Below, piece after piece: positions 9,952 through 18,961 of a stretch of DNA of 64,000 nt. Every line of letters begins with the position of its first letter. Position 1 is the stretch's first letter. The stretch covers positions 310,001 through 374,000 of the forward strand of contig NZ_SNXR01000013.1 of NCBI RefSeq assembly GCF_004362665.1, written 5' to 3'. The stretch comes from Flavobacterium dankookense (GTDB lineage Bacteria > Bacteroidota > Bacteroidia > Flavobacteriales > Flavobacteriaceae). The notes beneath the pieces were generated by a model, which saw nothing but the letters and a program-made list of their open reading frames with translations, searched no databases and was not told where the DNA came from. The position numbers and the translations under genes were made by a program.

Positions 9952-10082
9952 TGAAATCGCCACTAACAAAAAGTTTGTTGCAAACAATTGAAAATCATCG
10001 AACACCGATGGAAAAATTAAACAATTGTAAGATAAAAACAAATAAAAAAAAGGCGATACCATATGTTACCGCTAAAAAATAA
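9951..10082 (+). CDS. Possible 43-aa small protein
   Basis: An ATG shares its A with the stop codon of the phosphorylase gene (TAATG), and the frame stays open for 43 codons, ending 11 bp before the GH17 lipoprotein gene. The peptide is Lys-rich (begins MKSPLTKSLLQ, ends PYVTAKK) and has no known motif. Its position between two co-oriented genes suggests possible translational coupling. The DNA also contains a small hairpin (CATCG-aacac-CGATG), so this may be a non-coding spacer. Confidence 0.25.
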   Translation: MKSPLTKSLLQTIENHRTPMEKLNNCKIKTNKKKAIPYVTAKK

Positions 10083-10093
10083 TATTTAAACAT

Positions 10094-11344
10094 ATGAAAA
10101 ATCTGATTTACATCATATTACTATTGTTTATATCATGTAAACCAATGAATACAAGAAATTTAGTTTCAAAAGAAATGACGGCAGAAAAATTATTAGGAAA
10201 TACAAATTATCAAGCTATTTGTTATGGTGGATACAGAGCAAATTCTAGAGAAATTCAACCAACAATATCAGAAATAAAAGAAGATTTAAGAATTCTTTCT
10301 GCATTGAATATTAAAGTATTACGAACTTATAATGTGCATTATGAAGAAGTAGTAAATTTATTAAAAGCCATTACAGAATTAAAAAAAGCGGATGAAAATT
10401 TTGAAATGTATGTAATGCTTGGCGCATGGATTGATTGTAAAAATGCATGGACAAATTTGCAACCAATTCATAATGAAGAAAGTGAGAGAAATGCAATTGA
10501 AATTGAAGAAGCAGTAAGATTAACTAATAAATATCCTGAAATAATTAAAATTATAGCCGTTGGAAATGAAGCGATGGTAAAATGGGCAACTAGTTATTAT
10601 GTCACGCCAAATATCATTTTAAAATGGGTTAATCATTTACAAAATTTGAAGAAAGAAAATAAATTACCGAAACAAGTTTGGATAACAAGTTCAGATAATT
10701 TTGCTTCTTGGGGTGGAAATACTGCCGATTATCATGTGGAAGATTTGAATCAATTAATAAAAGCAGTAGATTATATTTCGATGCACACCTACCCAATGCA
10801 TGACACACATTATAACCCAGTTTTTTGGGGAATAAAAGAGAGTGAATTGCACTTATCTGAAAAAGAAAAGATAGATGCTGCAATGTTAAGAGCCAGAAAT
10901 TATGCCATCAAGCAATATGATAGTGTTGTTAATTATATGAAGTCAATCAACGTCAACAAACCGGTACATATTGGTGAAACAGGTTGGGCAACAAAGTCAA
11001 ATGAGCACTATGGAAATGATGGTTCTAAAGCAACTGATGAATACAAATCAGCCTTGTTTTATGACTTTATGAGAGAATGGAGTAACAAAAACAATATTTC
11101 GTGTTTCTATTTTGAAGCTTTTGATGAAAATTGGAAAGATAGTGCCAATCCATTAGGATCAGAAAATCATTTTGGCTTAATTAATTTGCAAGCACAAGCC
11201 AAATATGTGCTTTGGAAAAATGTTGATAAAGGAACTTTTAAAGGTTTAACTAGAGATGGAAAACCAATAACAAAAACGTATAATGGTGATGAAAAAGCTT
11301 TATGGTTGGATGTCAAAACACCAAATACTATTTTAAAGAATTAA
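10094..11344 (+). CDS. GH17 family lipoprotein, beta-1,3-glucan active
   Basis: 416 aa. Lipobox LFISC (Cys15). GH17 TIM barrel with AVGNE (acid/base Glu159) and HIGETGW (nucleophile Glu295), the two signature strands of the family, plus SMHTYP and FYFEAFDENW near the end. GH17 enzymes are retaining beta-1,3-glucanases or transglycosylases. The lipid anchor places it in the periplasm or at the outer membrane. It is 5 bp upstream of the GH30 gene and likely co-transcribed. Compared with the two later GH17 domains it is longer and clearly divergent, so it was probably not produced by the same recent duplication. Confidence 0.85.
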   Translation: MKNLIYIILLLFISCKPMNTRNLVSKEMTAEKLLGNTNYQAICYGGYRANSREIQPTISEIKEDLRILSALNIKVLRTYNVHYEEVVNLLKAITELKKADENFEMYVMLGAWIDCKNAWTNLQPIHNEESERNAIEIEEAVRLTNKYPEIIKIIAVGNEAMVKWATSYYVTPNIILKWVNHLQNLKKENKLPKQVWITSSDNFASWGGNTADYHVEDLNQLIKAVDYISMHTYPMHDTHYNPVFWGIKESELHLSEKEKIDAAMLRARNYAIKQYDSVVNYMKSINVNKPVHIGETGWATKSNEHYGNDGSKATDEYKSALFYDFMREWSNKNNISCFYFEAFDENWKDSANPLGSENHFGLINLQAQAKYVLWKNVDKGTFKGLTRDGKPITKTYNGDEKALWLDVKTPNTILKN

Positions 11345-11348
11345 GGAA

Positions 11349-12863
11349 ATGGTAAAAAATAGAGGTAAAATAGTTGATAGTAAATTTTTGATAATAGCTT
11401 GTATTATGGCGTTTTCATTGCATAGTTGTAAAGTTGCTGATAAATTAAATGTTCAAGTTTATGAAACTTCCGAACGTGGAAATTCATTGACAAAAATCAC
11501 CCAATTTTCAAATCAAGGAACTCCAGTTGTTGTTACCATTAATCCGGATGAAAAATTTCAAACTATTACTGGTATTGGCGGATCATTTACTGAATCTTCC
11601 GCTTATTTACTCAATCGATTGAGTGAAAATAATCGTAGGAAAATCTTGAATGCTTATTTTAGTAAAGAAGGAGCTAATTATTCGTTAACTCGAACACACA
11701 TTGCGTCTTGCGATTTTTCGTTAAGCAATTATACTTACGCCAAAGTCGAAAACGACATGACTTTGGAACATTTTACCATAGAAGACGATAAATCCGATTT
11801 AATTCCGATGATTTTAGAAGCAAAAGCGATTTCTAAAGAAGGTTTTAAAATCATTTCTTCACCTTGGTCGTGTCCGCCATGGATGAAAGACAATAAAAAA
11901 TACGTAGGTGGAAAGTTATTACCAGAATTCAACGATGCATTCGCTTTGTATTTTTCTAAATATTTGAATGCATACAAAAACGAAGGTATTGATATTTGGG
12001 GTGTAACAGTGATTAATGAACCACACGGAAACGGAAACAATTGGGAAAGCACTCTTTTTTCACCAAAAGAAATGACCGATTTTGTAATGAATCACATGGG
12101 TCCAAAATTAGAAAAAGACGGTTGGGGAAATGTGAAGATTCTTGGATATGACCAAAATCGTGCAGGTATCAAAGAATGGGCAAACGAAATGTATAAAGAT
12201 GAAAACACCTCTAAATATTTTGATGGAATGGCAATTCATTGGTATGAAAGTACCTATGAAGTTTTCCCAGATGATTTAAAGTATGCACACCAAAAAGCAC
12301 CCAACAAATATTTAATTGAAACCGAAGGTTGTGTAGATTCTGAAATTCCGCATTGGCAAGATGATGCTTGGTATTGGAAAAAAGAAGCTACCGATTGGGG
12401 TTGGGATTGGGCTAGCGAAAAAGAAAAATATTTACATCCAAAATACGCTCCAGTAAACCGTTACGCAAATGATATAATAGGATGTTTAAATAATAGAGTT
12501 GATGGCTGGATTGATTGGAACATGGTTCTTGACAGACAAGGTGGACCAAATTGGTTCAAAAATTGGTGTGTTGCTCCAGTCATTGTTGACGATAAAAATG
12601 ATGAAGTGTACTTCACACCATTATATTATGTCATGTCTCATTTTAGCAAGTTTATGCGACCAGGTGCTGTTAAAATTGGTTGTGAAATAAATTCTAAAGA
12701 ATTGGTTTCAACAGCAGTTAAAAACCCAGATGGTTCTATCGCAATTGCTATTTTTAATCCAACAGAATCTAAACAAACAATTGATATCAAATTAAATAAT
12801 AAAAATGCTTTAATCTCAATTGATTCAAAAGCATTACAAACTATAATAATCAAACCAAACTAA
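11349..12863 (+). CDS. GH30 beta-glucosidase / beta-1,6-glucanase lipoprotein
   Basis: 504 aa with an N-terminal hydrophobic stretch ending HSC (Cys27), a probable lipoprotein. GH30 hallmarks: FQTITGIGGSFTES near residue 70, SPWSCPPWMK, VINEP with acid/base Glu224, LIETEGC with nucleophile Glu326, and the C-terminal beta domain with HFSKFMRPGA. Family members include glucosylceramidase and exo/endo beta-1,6-glucanases. In this glucan locus, removal of beta-1,6 side branches of laminarin is the most likely role. It lies 22 bp before the symporter fusion gene. Confidence 0.88.
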   Translation: MVKNRGKIVDSKFLIIACIMAFSLHSCKVADKLNVQVYETSERGNSLTKITQFSNQGTPVVVTINPDEKFQTITGIGGSFTESSAYLLNRLSENNRRKILNAYFSKEGANYSLTRTHIASCDFSLSNYTYAKVENDMTLEHFTIEDDKSDLIPMILEAKAISKEGFKIISSPWSCPPWMKDNKKYVGGKLLPEFNDAFALYFSKYLNAYKNEGIDIWGVTVINEPHGNGNNWESTLFSPKEMTDFVMNHMGPKLEKDGWGNVKILGYDQNRAGIKEWANEMYKDENTSKYFDGMAIHWYESTYEVFPDDLKYAHQKAPNKYLIETEGCVDSEIPHWQDDAWYWKKEATDWGWDWASEKEKYLHPKYAPVNRYANDIIGCLNNRVDGWIDWNMVLDRQGGPNWFKNWCVAPVIVDDKNDEVYFTPLYYVMSHFSKFMRPGAVKIGCEINSKELVSTAVKNPDGSIAIAIFNPTESKQTIDIKLNNKNALISIDSKALQTIIIKPN

Positions 12864-12885
12864 CCAATAATTAAAAAAACTCTAT

Positions 12886-15231
12886 ATGTCAAATACTAAT
12901 TCAACTTCATCAGGAAAAGTTCCAATGGGTCAAAAAATTGCCTTTGGATTGGGTATGCTTGCTAACCAAATGTTTCCAGCTGCTTTAGGAATTTTTACAG
13001 TTGTATTAGTCGAACAATTGGGGTTTAGTGGATTATTGTTAGGCTTAACGTATTTTATTCCAAAGTTTTATGATGCTTTGTTTGATTTGATAATGGGTTA
13101 TGTGAGTGATAATACCAAATCAAAATGGGGAAGAAGAAGACAATATGTATTAGCTGGAGCAATTATTCTAGGAATTTCATTTGCATTAATGTGGCAATTG
13201 TATGCCGAAAACGGTGTAACATACAATTTTTGGTACTTTTTAGTTATTTCATTGATTTTTTATTCAGGTTTGACCATATTCAGTATTCCTTATGTTGCAA
13301 TGGGTTACGAAATGAGTGATGATTTTCACGAACGAACCAATATTATGGCTACTTCGCAACTTATAGGTCAGTTGGCTTGGGTTGTTGCACCATGGTTTTG
13401 GGTTATAATGGCAGATAAATCATTGTTTCCATCAGGTGATGTGGCTGTAAGAACCTTAGCTGTATATGTTGCAATAGGTTGCGCCATTTTAGCAGCAATT
13501 CCAGCATTTTTTATTCCAAGTAAATCTACACTCAACGAAGATTACAGCCCAATTGATTTAAAAGGGATTTTGGGAAGTTTTGGCGAAATCAAAGAAGGAT
13601 TGAAAGCTTCGATCGAAATTAAACCATTTAGAAAAATTTGTATTGCTACTTTTTTAATTTTTAATGCTTTTCAAACTACAGCAGCATTTTCGTATTTTAT
13701 CATCAAGTATTATTTGTTTAAAGGAAATGAAGATGGTTTCGGATTATGGCCTACTTTATTTGGAAGTGTAGGTGCAATTATCACAACGGTTGCGGTGATT
13801 CCTATTGTAGCAAGAATGTCAAAAACAATGGGAAAAAAGAAAGCTTTTTTGGTTTCTCAAGGCATTTCTGTAATCGGTTACATTTTGCTTTTTGTATTAT
13901 TTGTTCCAGGAAAACCATATCTGTTTTTGTTTGCATTGCCATTTTTCTCCTTTGGAATTGGAAGCTTGTTTACCTTAATGATGTCGATGACTTCGGATGT
14001 TATAGATATTGATGAACTCAACACAGGAAAAAGAAGAGAAGGAAGTTTAGGCGCTATTTATTGGTGGATGGTAAAATTTGGAACAGCTGTTGCAGGATTG
14101 TTAAGTGGATTAATTCTTTCTTTAGTTGCATTTCAGTCTAATGCTGCTACACAAACCGATGAAACTATGTTTTGGCTGCGAATATTCTTTGTAGGAGTTC
14201 CAATTCTTGGTACATTGAGTGCAATTTGGGTAATGAGAAATTATGATATTGACGAAGCCAAAGCCAGAGAAGTGAGAGATCTTTTAGATAAACGAAAAGG
14301 AAAAACAAACAATCAATCATCGGCTTATCTATCAGGAAAATTGGTTTCTTTATTAAAGAATAAATCATTAAACACTTCAATTGATACTGATTTGAATTCA
14401 AAAAGTAGTTTCGAATTAAAAACTACTTATTCTGAAATGCTTAATAACGGATTGCACGGACTTTGTTTTAGTCCATACGTTGAAAATCAAAAAGCTGGTG
14501 ATATTCTTTCTGCTGACCAAATTAGAAGAAGATTAGACATTATTGCTCCTCACACCAACTGGGTTCGTTCATTTTCATGTATAGAAGGTAACGAGCTAAT
14601 TCCAGAAATTGCGCACCAAAAAGGGCTTAAAACGGTTGTTGGAGCTTGGATTAGTAATGATAAATCTAGAAACGAAAAAGAAATTGAAGCATTAATCAAA
14701 CTAGCTAAATCAGGTTTGGTAGATATAGCTGCAGTAGGAAATGAAGTATTGCATCGTAACGAAATTTCTGAACAAGAACTTATTGGTTACATCAAAAGAG
14801 TAAAAGAAGCCGTACCAAATATCTCTGTTAGTTATGTTGATGCTTATTATCAGTTTTTAGATAGACCAAGTTTAATTTCTAACTGTGATTTACTTTTAGT
14901 GAACTTCTATCCATTTTGGGAAGGAGCCAATATTGATTACACAACTTCTTATTTGCAAAATATGCTTGAACTAACTCATAATGTAGCTCAAGGAAAGAAA
15001 ATCATAATTTCAGAAACTGGTTGGCCAAGTAAAGGCGATGTAGTTGACGAAGCTGTTCCGTCAGAAATTAATGCTATGAAATATTTTGTTTCTTCTCAAA
15101 AATGGGCAAAAAACAACAATATTGAGCTATTCCATTTCTCTTCTTTTGACGAATCTTGGAAAGCAATGCAAGAAGGAACCGTTGGAACTGCTTGGGGAAT
15201 TTGGGATAAAAATGAGAAGCTTAAATTTTAA
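12886..15231 (+). CDS. GPH/MFS sugar symporter fused to a GH17 catalytic domain
   Basis: 781 aa. Residues about 12-460 are a glycoside-pentoside-hexuronide type cation symporter with 12 predicted membrane segments: FYDALFDLIMGYVSDNTKSKWGRRR, SIPYVAMGYEMS, and DVIDIDELNTGKRREG. A polar linker (about 462-515) leads to a complete GH17 domain (520-781) with AVGNE (Glu620) and IISETGWPS (Glu710). Family topology puts both ends of the transporter in the cytoplasm, so the glycosidase should act on sugars as they enter. The single frame is open throughout, with no stop or frameshift at the join. The following gene encodes a close GH17 paralogue. I infer coupled import and trimming of beta-1,3-glucooligosaccharides. 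Confidence 0.9.
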   Translation: MSNTNSTSSGKVPMGQKIAFGLGMLANQMFPAALGIFTVVLVEQLGFSGLLLGLTYFIPKFYDALFDLIMGYVSDNTKSKWGRRRQYVLAGAIILGISFALMWQLYAENGVTYNFWYFLVISLIFYSGLTIFSIPYVAMGYEMSDDFHERTNIMATSQLIGQLAWVVAPWFWVIMADKSLFPSGDVAVRTLAVYVAIGCAILAAIPAFFIPSKSTLNEDYSPIDLKGILGSFGEIKEGLKASIEIKPFRKICIATFLIFNAFQTTAAFSYFIIKYYLFKGNEDGFGLWPTLFGSVGAIITTVAVIPIVARMSKTMGKKKAFLVSQGISVIGYILLFVLFVPGKPYLFLFALPFFSFGIGSLFTLMMSMTSDVIDIDELNTGKRREGSLGAIYWWMVKFGTAVAGLLSGLILSLVAFQSNAATQTDETMFWLRIFFVGVPILGTLSAIWVMRNYDIDEAKAREVRDLLDKRKGKTNNQSSAYLSGKLVSLLKNKSLNTSIDTDLNSKSSFELKTTYSEMLNNGLHGLCFSPYVENQKAGDILSADQIRRRLDIIAPHTNWVRSFSCIEGNELIPEIAHQKGLKTVVGAWISNDKSRNEKEIEALIKLAKSGLVDIAAVGNEVLHRNEISEQELIGYIKRVKEAVPNISVSYVDAYYQFLDRPSLISNCDLLLVNFYPFWEGANIDYTTSYLQNMLELTHNVAQGKKIIISETGWPSKGDVVDEAVPSEINAMKYFVSSQKWAKNNNIELFHFSSFDESWKAMQEGTVGTAWGIWDKNEKLKF

Positions 15232-15243
15232 AAATTACAAATC

Positions 15244-16173
15244 ATGTCATTTAGAGAAGGTCACTATTTTTCATTAGAAAATAATTATAATAATAGCAAT
15301 AATACTAACAAAAGTGATTATCAGAGTTTTGATTTTTCCGAAATTCCTGCAAAGAAATTAGCAGAACTTTGGAGAGAAACTTTAGAAAATGGCATGCATG
15401 GAATTTGCTTCAGCTTATACGAAGACGGACAAAAACCAGGCGATATTATTACTGCCGAACAAGTTAACCGTCGTATTCAAATTTTAAAGCCTTATTCTAA
15501 ATGGGTTCGTTCTTTTTCGTGTATCGAAGGTAACGAACATATTCCAAGGATTGCCAAAGAAAACGGAATGCAAACCCTTGTTGGAGCTTGGCTTGGAGAT
15601 GATTTAGAACTAAACGAAAAAGAAATAGAGAGTTTAATCACTTTAGCAAAAGAAGGTTGTGTTGATATTGCAGCAGTTGGTAATGAAGTAATGTACCGAG
15701 GTGATTTGACAGAAGAACAATTACTAGAATATATTAATCGTGTAAAAGAAGCTTTGCCAAATATTCCAGTAGGATACGTTGATGCTTATTATGAGTTTTC
15801 ACATCGACCAAGAATTACTGAGGTTTGTGATGTGATTTTAACCAATTGTTATCCATATTGGGAAGGTTGTCCAATAGAATATTCTTTGCCACACATTCAA
15901 AGTATGTTTGGTTCTGCTAAAGATGCTGGAAAAGGAAAACGTATTATCATTACAGAAACAGGTTGGCCAAGCGAAGGTGGTTCTTTAAAAGGTGCCATCG
16001 CAACCAACGAAAATGCTATGAGATACTTTATTGAAACTCAAAATTGGTGTAAAAACAATAACATTGAAACATTTTATTTTTCTTCATTTGATGAATCATG
16101 GAAAGTAGGACCAGAAGGTGCTGTTGGAGCTTATTGGGGTTTGTGGGACAAGAATGAAAAATTGAAATTCTAA
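15244..16173 (+). CDS. Cytoplasmic GH17 protein, paralogue of the fused domain
   Basis: 309 aa, no signal peptide. An Asn-rich N-terminus (residues 10-25) precedes a GH17 barrel with WVRSFSCIEGNE, AVGNE (Glu148) and IITETGWPSEGG (Glu238). It matches the C-terminal part of the upstream symporter fusion almost end to end, including the shared tail WDKNEKLKF, so the two arose by tandem duplication. The absence of a signal fits a cytoplasmic partner of the phosphorylase. An endo-hydrolase or a transglycosylase are both possible; the residues seen do not distinguish them. It starts 12 bp after the fusion gene. Confidence 0.85.
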   Translation: MSFREGHYFSLENNYNNSNNTNKSDYQSFDFSEIPAKKLAELWRETLENGMHGICFSLYEDGQKPGDIITAEQVNRRIQILKPYSKWVRSFSCIEGNEHIPRIAKENGMQTLVGAWLGDDLELNEKEIESLITLAKEGCVDIAAVGNEVMYRGDLTEEQLLEYINRVKEALPNIPVGYVDAYYEFSHRPRITEVCDVILTNCYPYWEGCPIEYSLPHIQSMFGSAKDAGKGKRIIITETGWPSEGGSLKGAIATNENAMRYFIETQNWCKNNNIETFYFSSFDESWKVGPEGAVGAYWGLWDKNEKLKF

Positions 16174-16189
16174 AAAAAAAATGCTTGCT

Positions 16190-17887
16190 ATGAAAAAATA
16201 TTTACTACTTAATTTTCTTTTTACCTTTCTACTTTTCACACAATGTAGTTTTTCTCAAGTTGATGTTGTTTATTCCGAATTAGTTTGGTCGGATGAATTT
16301 GAAACTAATGGTGCTGTTAACGCTAGTAAATGGTTTCATCAAACACAATTACCAGCTGGTGGAAATTGGTTTAATGGAGAAGTTCAGCATTATACCGATC
16401 AGTTGACCAACTCATTCGTAAATAACGGTTTTTTAAATATTGTTGCCAAGAAAGAGACATATACTAATCAAGGAATAACAAAGCAATATACTTCTGCTCG
16501 TTTGAATTCAAAATTTGCATTTCTTTATGGTAGAGTAGATGTTAGAGCAAAAATACCTGTTGCACAAGGAACTTGGCCTGCTATTTGGATGTTAGGAAAA
16601 AATGTGAATGAAGATGGAGCTTATTTTGATTCACAATTTGGAACTACAGATTGGCCAGCTTGTGGAGAAATTGACATAATGGAGCATGGAATTACTCCAT
16701 CACAACCAACAAATTATGTTCAAAGTGCGCTTCATACGCCTTCTTCTTTTGGAAACACAACCAATATTGGAGGAATTATCGCCAATAATTTAGGAAATGA
16801 TTTTCATGTGTATTCCATGAATTGGTCGCCTTTCCAAATCACTTTTTTACTGGATGGCGTTCCATTTTACACCTATAATCCAGCCGTTAAAACACCAAAT
16901 AATTGGCCTTTTAATTCAGAACAATATCTGTTGTTAAACATCGCAATGGGAGGAATTGCTGGAAATATTCCTGCCAATTTTAACCAAGAATCAATGGAGA
17001 TTGATTATGTGAGAGTCTATCAAAACACTACTGTAGATACAGAAGCACCAACTAATTTCACGGCTACTGTTGGAGCAGTTACCAGTTCAACCATTGAATT
17101 ATTGTTGAATTCTAACGATAACTCTGGAAATGTCAATTACACCATCAATTATAGTGGTGGAACTATTTCTTTGGCTAATCCAGCTGGCGTTCAAAAATCT
17201 GTGATTGTGCCTAATTTGACACCAAACACCAACTATATTTTTTCAGTTTCCGCTAGTGATTTATCAGGGAATAATTATGTTGCAAATCCAATTGTAGTGA
17301 ATGCCACAACAACCAACGTTATAGGTTGTTCAGGAACTGATACTGAAGCGCAACAAGGAGCATTTACTACTGGTTATAATTATTCTTTTGAAACGCTTGG
17401 AAATGATGTGAAAATTACTTTTGAAATGTTAGATACAGGAAGAGTAGGAGTTGTTGCCTTTCTTTGGCGACAAAATCCATTCACTGAATATCAAATGACT
17501 AACGTTTCAGGAAATATTTATACCTATACCATAACAGGCCAAACCATTGGCTCAACCATCAATTATGCTGTTAAATTTGCCTATGCTGGCGGATTGTCTG
17601 TGACCAAATATTTTTCATATGTTGTTGGAACTAATTGTAATCTAGATACTAATTCATATTCTCAAAAGCAACTTTTTTATCCAAATCCAGTTGAAGACGT
17701 ACTCAATTTTGATTTGTCAGAAACGGAGAATGTTGTCGAAATTAAAGATATTTTTGGAAAACAATTAATCAAAATGGAAGTGGGCTCTTCTCATCAATTG
17801 GATGTTAGCGACTTGAGAACAGGTATTTATTTCTTGCAAATAAAAAATGCCACTGGAACTCATAATTCAAAAATTATAAAAAAATAA
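16190..17887 (+). CDS. Secreted GH16 beta-1,3-glucanase with Fn3 and type IX sorting tail
   Basis: 565 aa from the ATG at 16190; an upstream in-frame ATG at 16181 would add three residues, but the signal peptide reads best from MKKYLLL. GH16 domain at about 25-278 with WPACGEIDIMEHG (Glu160, Asp162, Glu165). Fibronectin type III domain at about 283-370, a further beta-sandwich at about 380-475 with a paired-Cys look, then a type IX (Por) C-terminal sorting domain: FYPNPVEDVLNF and GIYFLQIKN, ending SKIIKK. It would be exported by the T9SS and cut laminarin outside the cell. It is the last gene of the locus. Confidence 0.9.
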   Translation: MKKYLLLNFLFTFLLFTQCSFSQVDVVYSELVWSDEFETNGAVNASKWFHQTQLPAGGNWFNGEVQHYTDQLTNSFVNNGFLNIVAKKETYTNQGITKQYTSARLNSKFAFLYGRVDVRAKIPVAQGTWPAIWMLGKNVNEDGAYFDSQFGTTDWPACGEIDIMEHGITPSQPTNYVQSALHTPSSFGNTTNIGGIIANNLGNDFHVYSMNWSPFQITFLLDGVPFYTYNPAVKTPNNWPFNSEQYLLLNIAMGGIAGNIPANFNQESMEIDYVRVYQNTTVDTEAPTNFTATVGAVTSSTIELLLNSNDNSGNVNYTINYSGGTISLANPAGVQKSVIVPNLTPNTNYIFSVSASDLSGNNYVANPIVVNATTTNVIGCSGTDTEAQQGAFTTGYNYSFETLGNDVKITFEMLDTGRVGVVAFLWRQNPFTEYQMTNVSGNIYTYTITGQTIGSTINYAVKFAYAGGLSVTKYFSYVVGTNCNLDTNSYSQKQLFYPNPVEDVLNFDLSETENVVEIKDIFGKQLIKMEVGSSHQLDVSDLRTGIYFLQIKNATGTHNSKIIKK

Positions 17888-18021
17888 TAAACTAGAACAT
17901 TGTTGTTGATTTAAAGGTATTCAGGGCATTTTCTATTCTAAAAGCTTCAATAAATCCGTTTTATTTTAGCATTTAAATGTTAATTTTTGAAATATATTTG
18001 TTTATTCAATTAAAATTATGT

Positions 18022-18029
18022 TAAATTTG
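18022..18029 (+). promoter_or_regulatory. TAnnTTTG -7 box upstream of sigma factor gene
   Basis: TAAATTTG matches the Bacteroidota -7 consensus, with a TTTG at 17997-18000 upstream (21-base spacing, slightly long). The same TTTG ends another -7-like box TATATTTG (17993-18000), so either could be used. The leader to the sigma factor ATG would be about 90 bases. Confidence 0.4.
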
Positions 18030-18124
18030 GCTTATAATTAATCACAAAACCCTATTCGGCCTATTGAATTAAAATTACTTTTTAGAAAAAATAAGTTTCT
18101 CAATCCTTATTAAAAGGTAATTTT

Positions 18125-18712
18125 ATGGCTAAATCTCAAACTTCTGACGCTCAATTGGTCAATATGTATATTTCGGGTGACGAAAATGCATTGGCAACGC
18201 TTGTTGAAAGACATCAATCTAGAATTTATGGTTTCATCTATTCCAAAGTTGGAGATAGAGACAAAACAGATGATTTTTTTCAAGAAACGTTCATCAAAGT
18301 AATTAAAACGATAAAATCAAAAGAATATTATAACGAGAAAGGAAAATTTTTACCTTGGGTTATGCGTATTGCTAATAATTTAATTGTGGACAGTTACAGA
18401 AAAGACAGTAAAATCAGAATGTATCGCGATACAGAAGAATTCCCTATTGTTTCTATGATTAAAGATACAACGCCAAGTATTGAAGCAGATATGATTTGTG
18501 ATCAAATCAATACCGACATGTTGAAAGTAATTGAGTTACTTCCAGACGATCAAAAGCAAGTATTAATGATGCGCTATTTTCAAGACATGACTTTCAAAGA
18601 AATTTCTGAAGTTACAAATGTTAGTATGAATACTTCATTGGGTAGAATGCGTTATGCAATCAATAACATGAGAAAAATAATTGAAAAAAATCAAATTTAT
18701 TTATCAATTTAA
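18125..18712 (+). CDS. ECF-type RNA polymerase sigma factor
   Basis: 195 aa. Sigma region 2 spans about 10-100 (LVERHQSRIYGFIYSKVGD, TDDFFQETFIKV, LPWVMRIANNLIVDSYRK), and region 4 spans about 130-190 (LPDDQKQVLMMRYFQDMTFKEISE, then SLGRMRYAINNM). Region 3 is absent, as in ECF sigma factors. No classical anti-sigma factor gene follows; a 47-aa basic protein does. It directs core RNA polymerase to a promoter subset that cannot be deduced here. It lies just after the glucan locus but is preceded by 237 bp of spacer, so there is no evidence that it belongs to that locus. Confidence 0.88.
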   Translation: MAKSQTSDAQLVNMYISGDENALATLVERHQSRIYGFIYSKVGDRDKTDDFFQETFIKVIKTIKSKEYYNEKGKFLPWVMRIANNLIVDSYRKDSKIRMYRDTEEFPIVSMIKDTTPSIEADMICDQINTDMLKVIELLPDDQKQVLMMRYFQDMTFKEISEVTNVSMNTSLGRMRYAINNMRKIIEKNQIYLSI

Positions 18713-18762
18713 ACAATATTTTAAAAAGTTTTGCGTTATCTATAAAAATCACTTTATAAACT

Positions 18763-18906
18763 ATGGCAAAACTCTACTCTAAAAAAAGATTGGCATCCTC
18801 AAAAATGTTACCAAAAAAAGAAACAATAAATTTTATTTTACAATATTCAAAGGCGTTGCGCATTGTGAAATTTGGTAATATGAACTTCGAAACCATTGCT
18901 AATTAA
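18763..18906 (+). CDS. Small basic protein of 47 aa
   Basis: The frame opens at ATG 18763 (MAKLYSKKRLASSKM) and ends at TAA 18904-18906, 50 bp after the sigma factor gene and directly before a strong terminator. The product is Lys-rich in its first half, with a hydrophobic helix-like second half (INFILQYSKALRIVKF). The position between sigma gene and terminator argues for a real gene in the same transcript. I recognise no domain. A regulator of the sigma factor or an unrelated small protein are both open. Confidence 0.6.
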   Translation: MAKLYSKKRLASSKMLPKKETINFILQYSKALRIVKFGNMNFETIAN

Positions 18907-18910
18907 TAAA

Positions 18911-18940
18911 ATATCCCAATGATAATTGGGATATTTTTTA
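18911..18940. terminator. Rho-independent terminator after sigma factor operon
   Basis: ATATCCCAAT-gata-ATTGGGATAT is a perfect 10-bp stem with a tetraloop, followed by TTTTTTA. It separates the rightward sigma factor transcript from the leftward endonuclease III gene. Confidence 0.9.
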
Positions 18941-18961
18941 TTTAATTAATTCTTCACAAGT

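Noticed and set aside
11735..12052. 105-codon open frame on the minus strand
   Set aside because: It is antisense to the GH30 catalytic domain, which keeps VINEP in this stretch.
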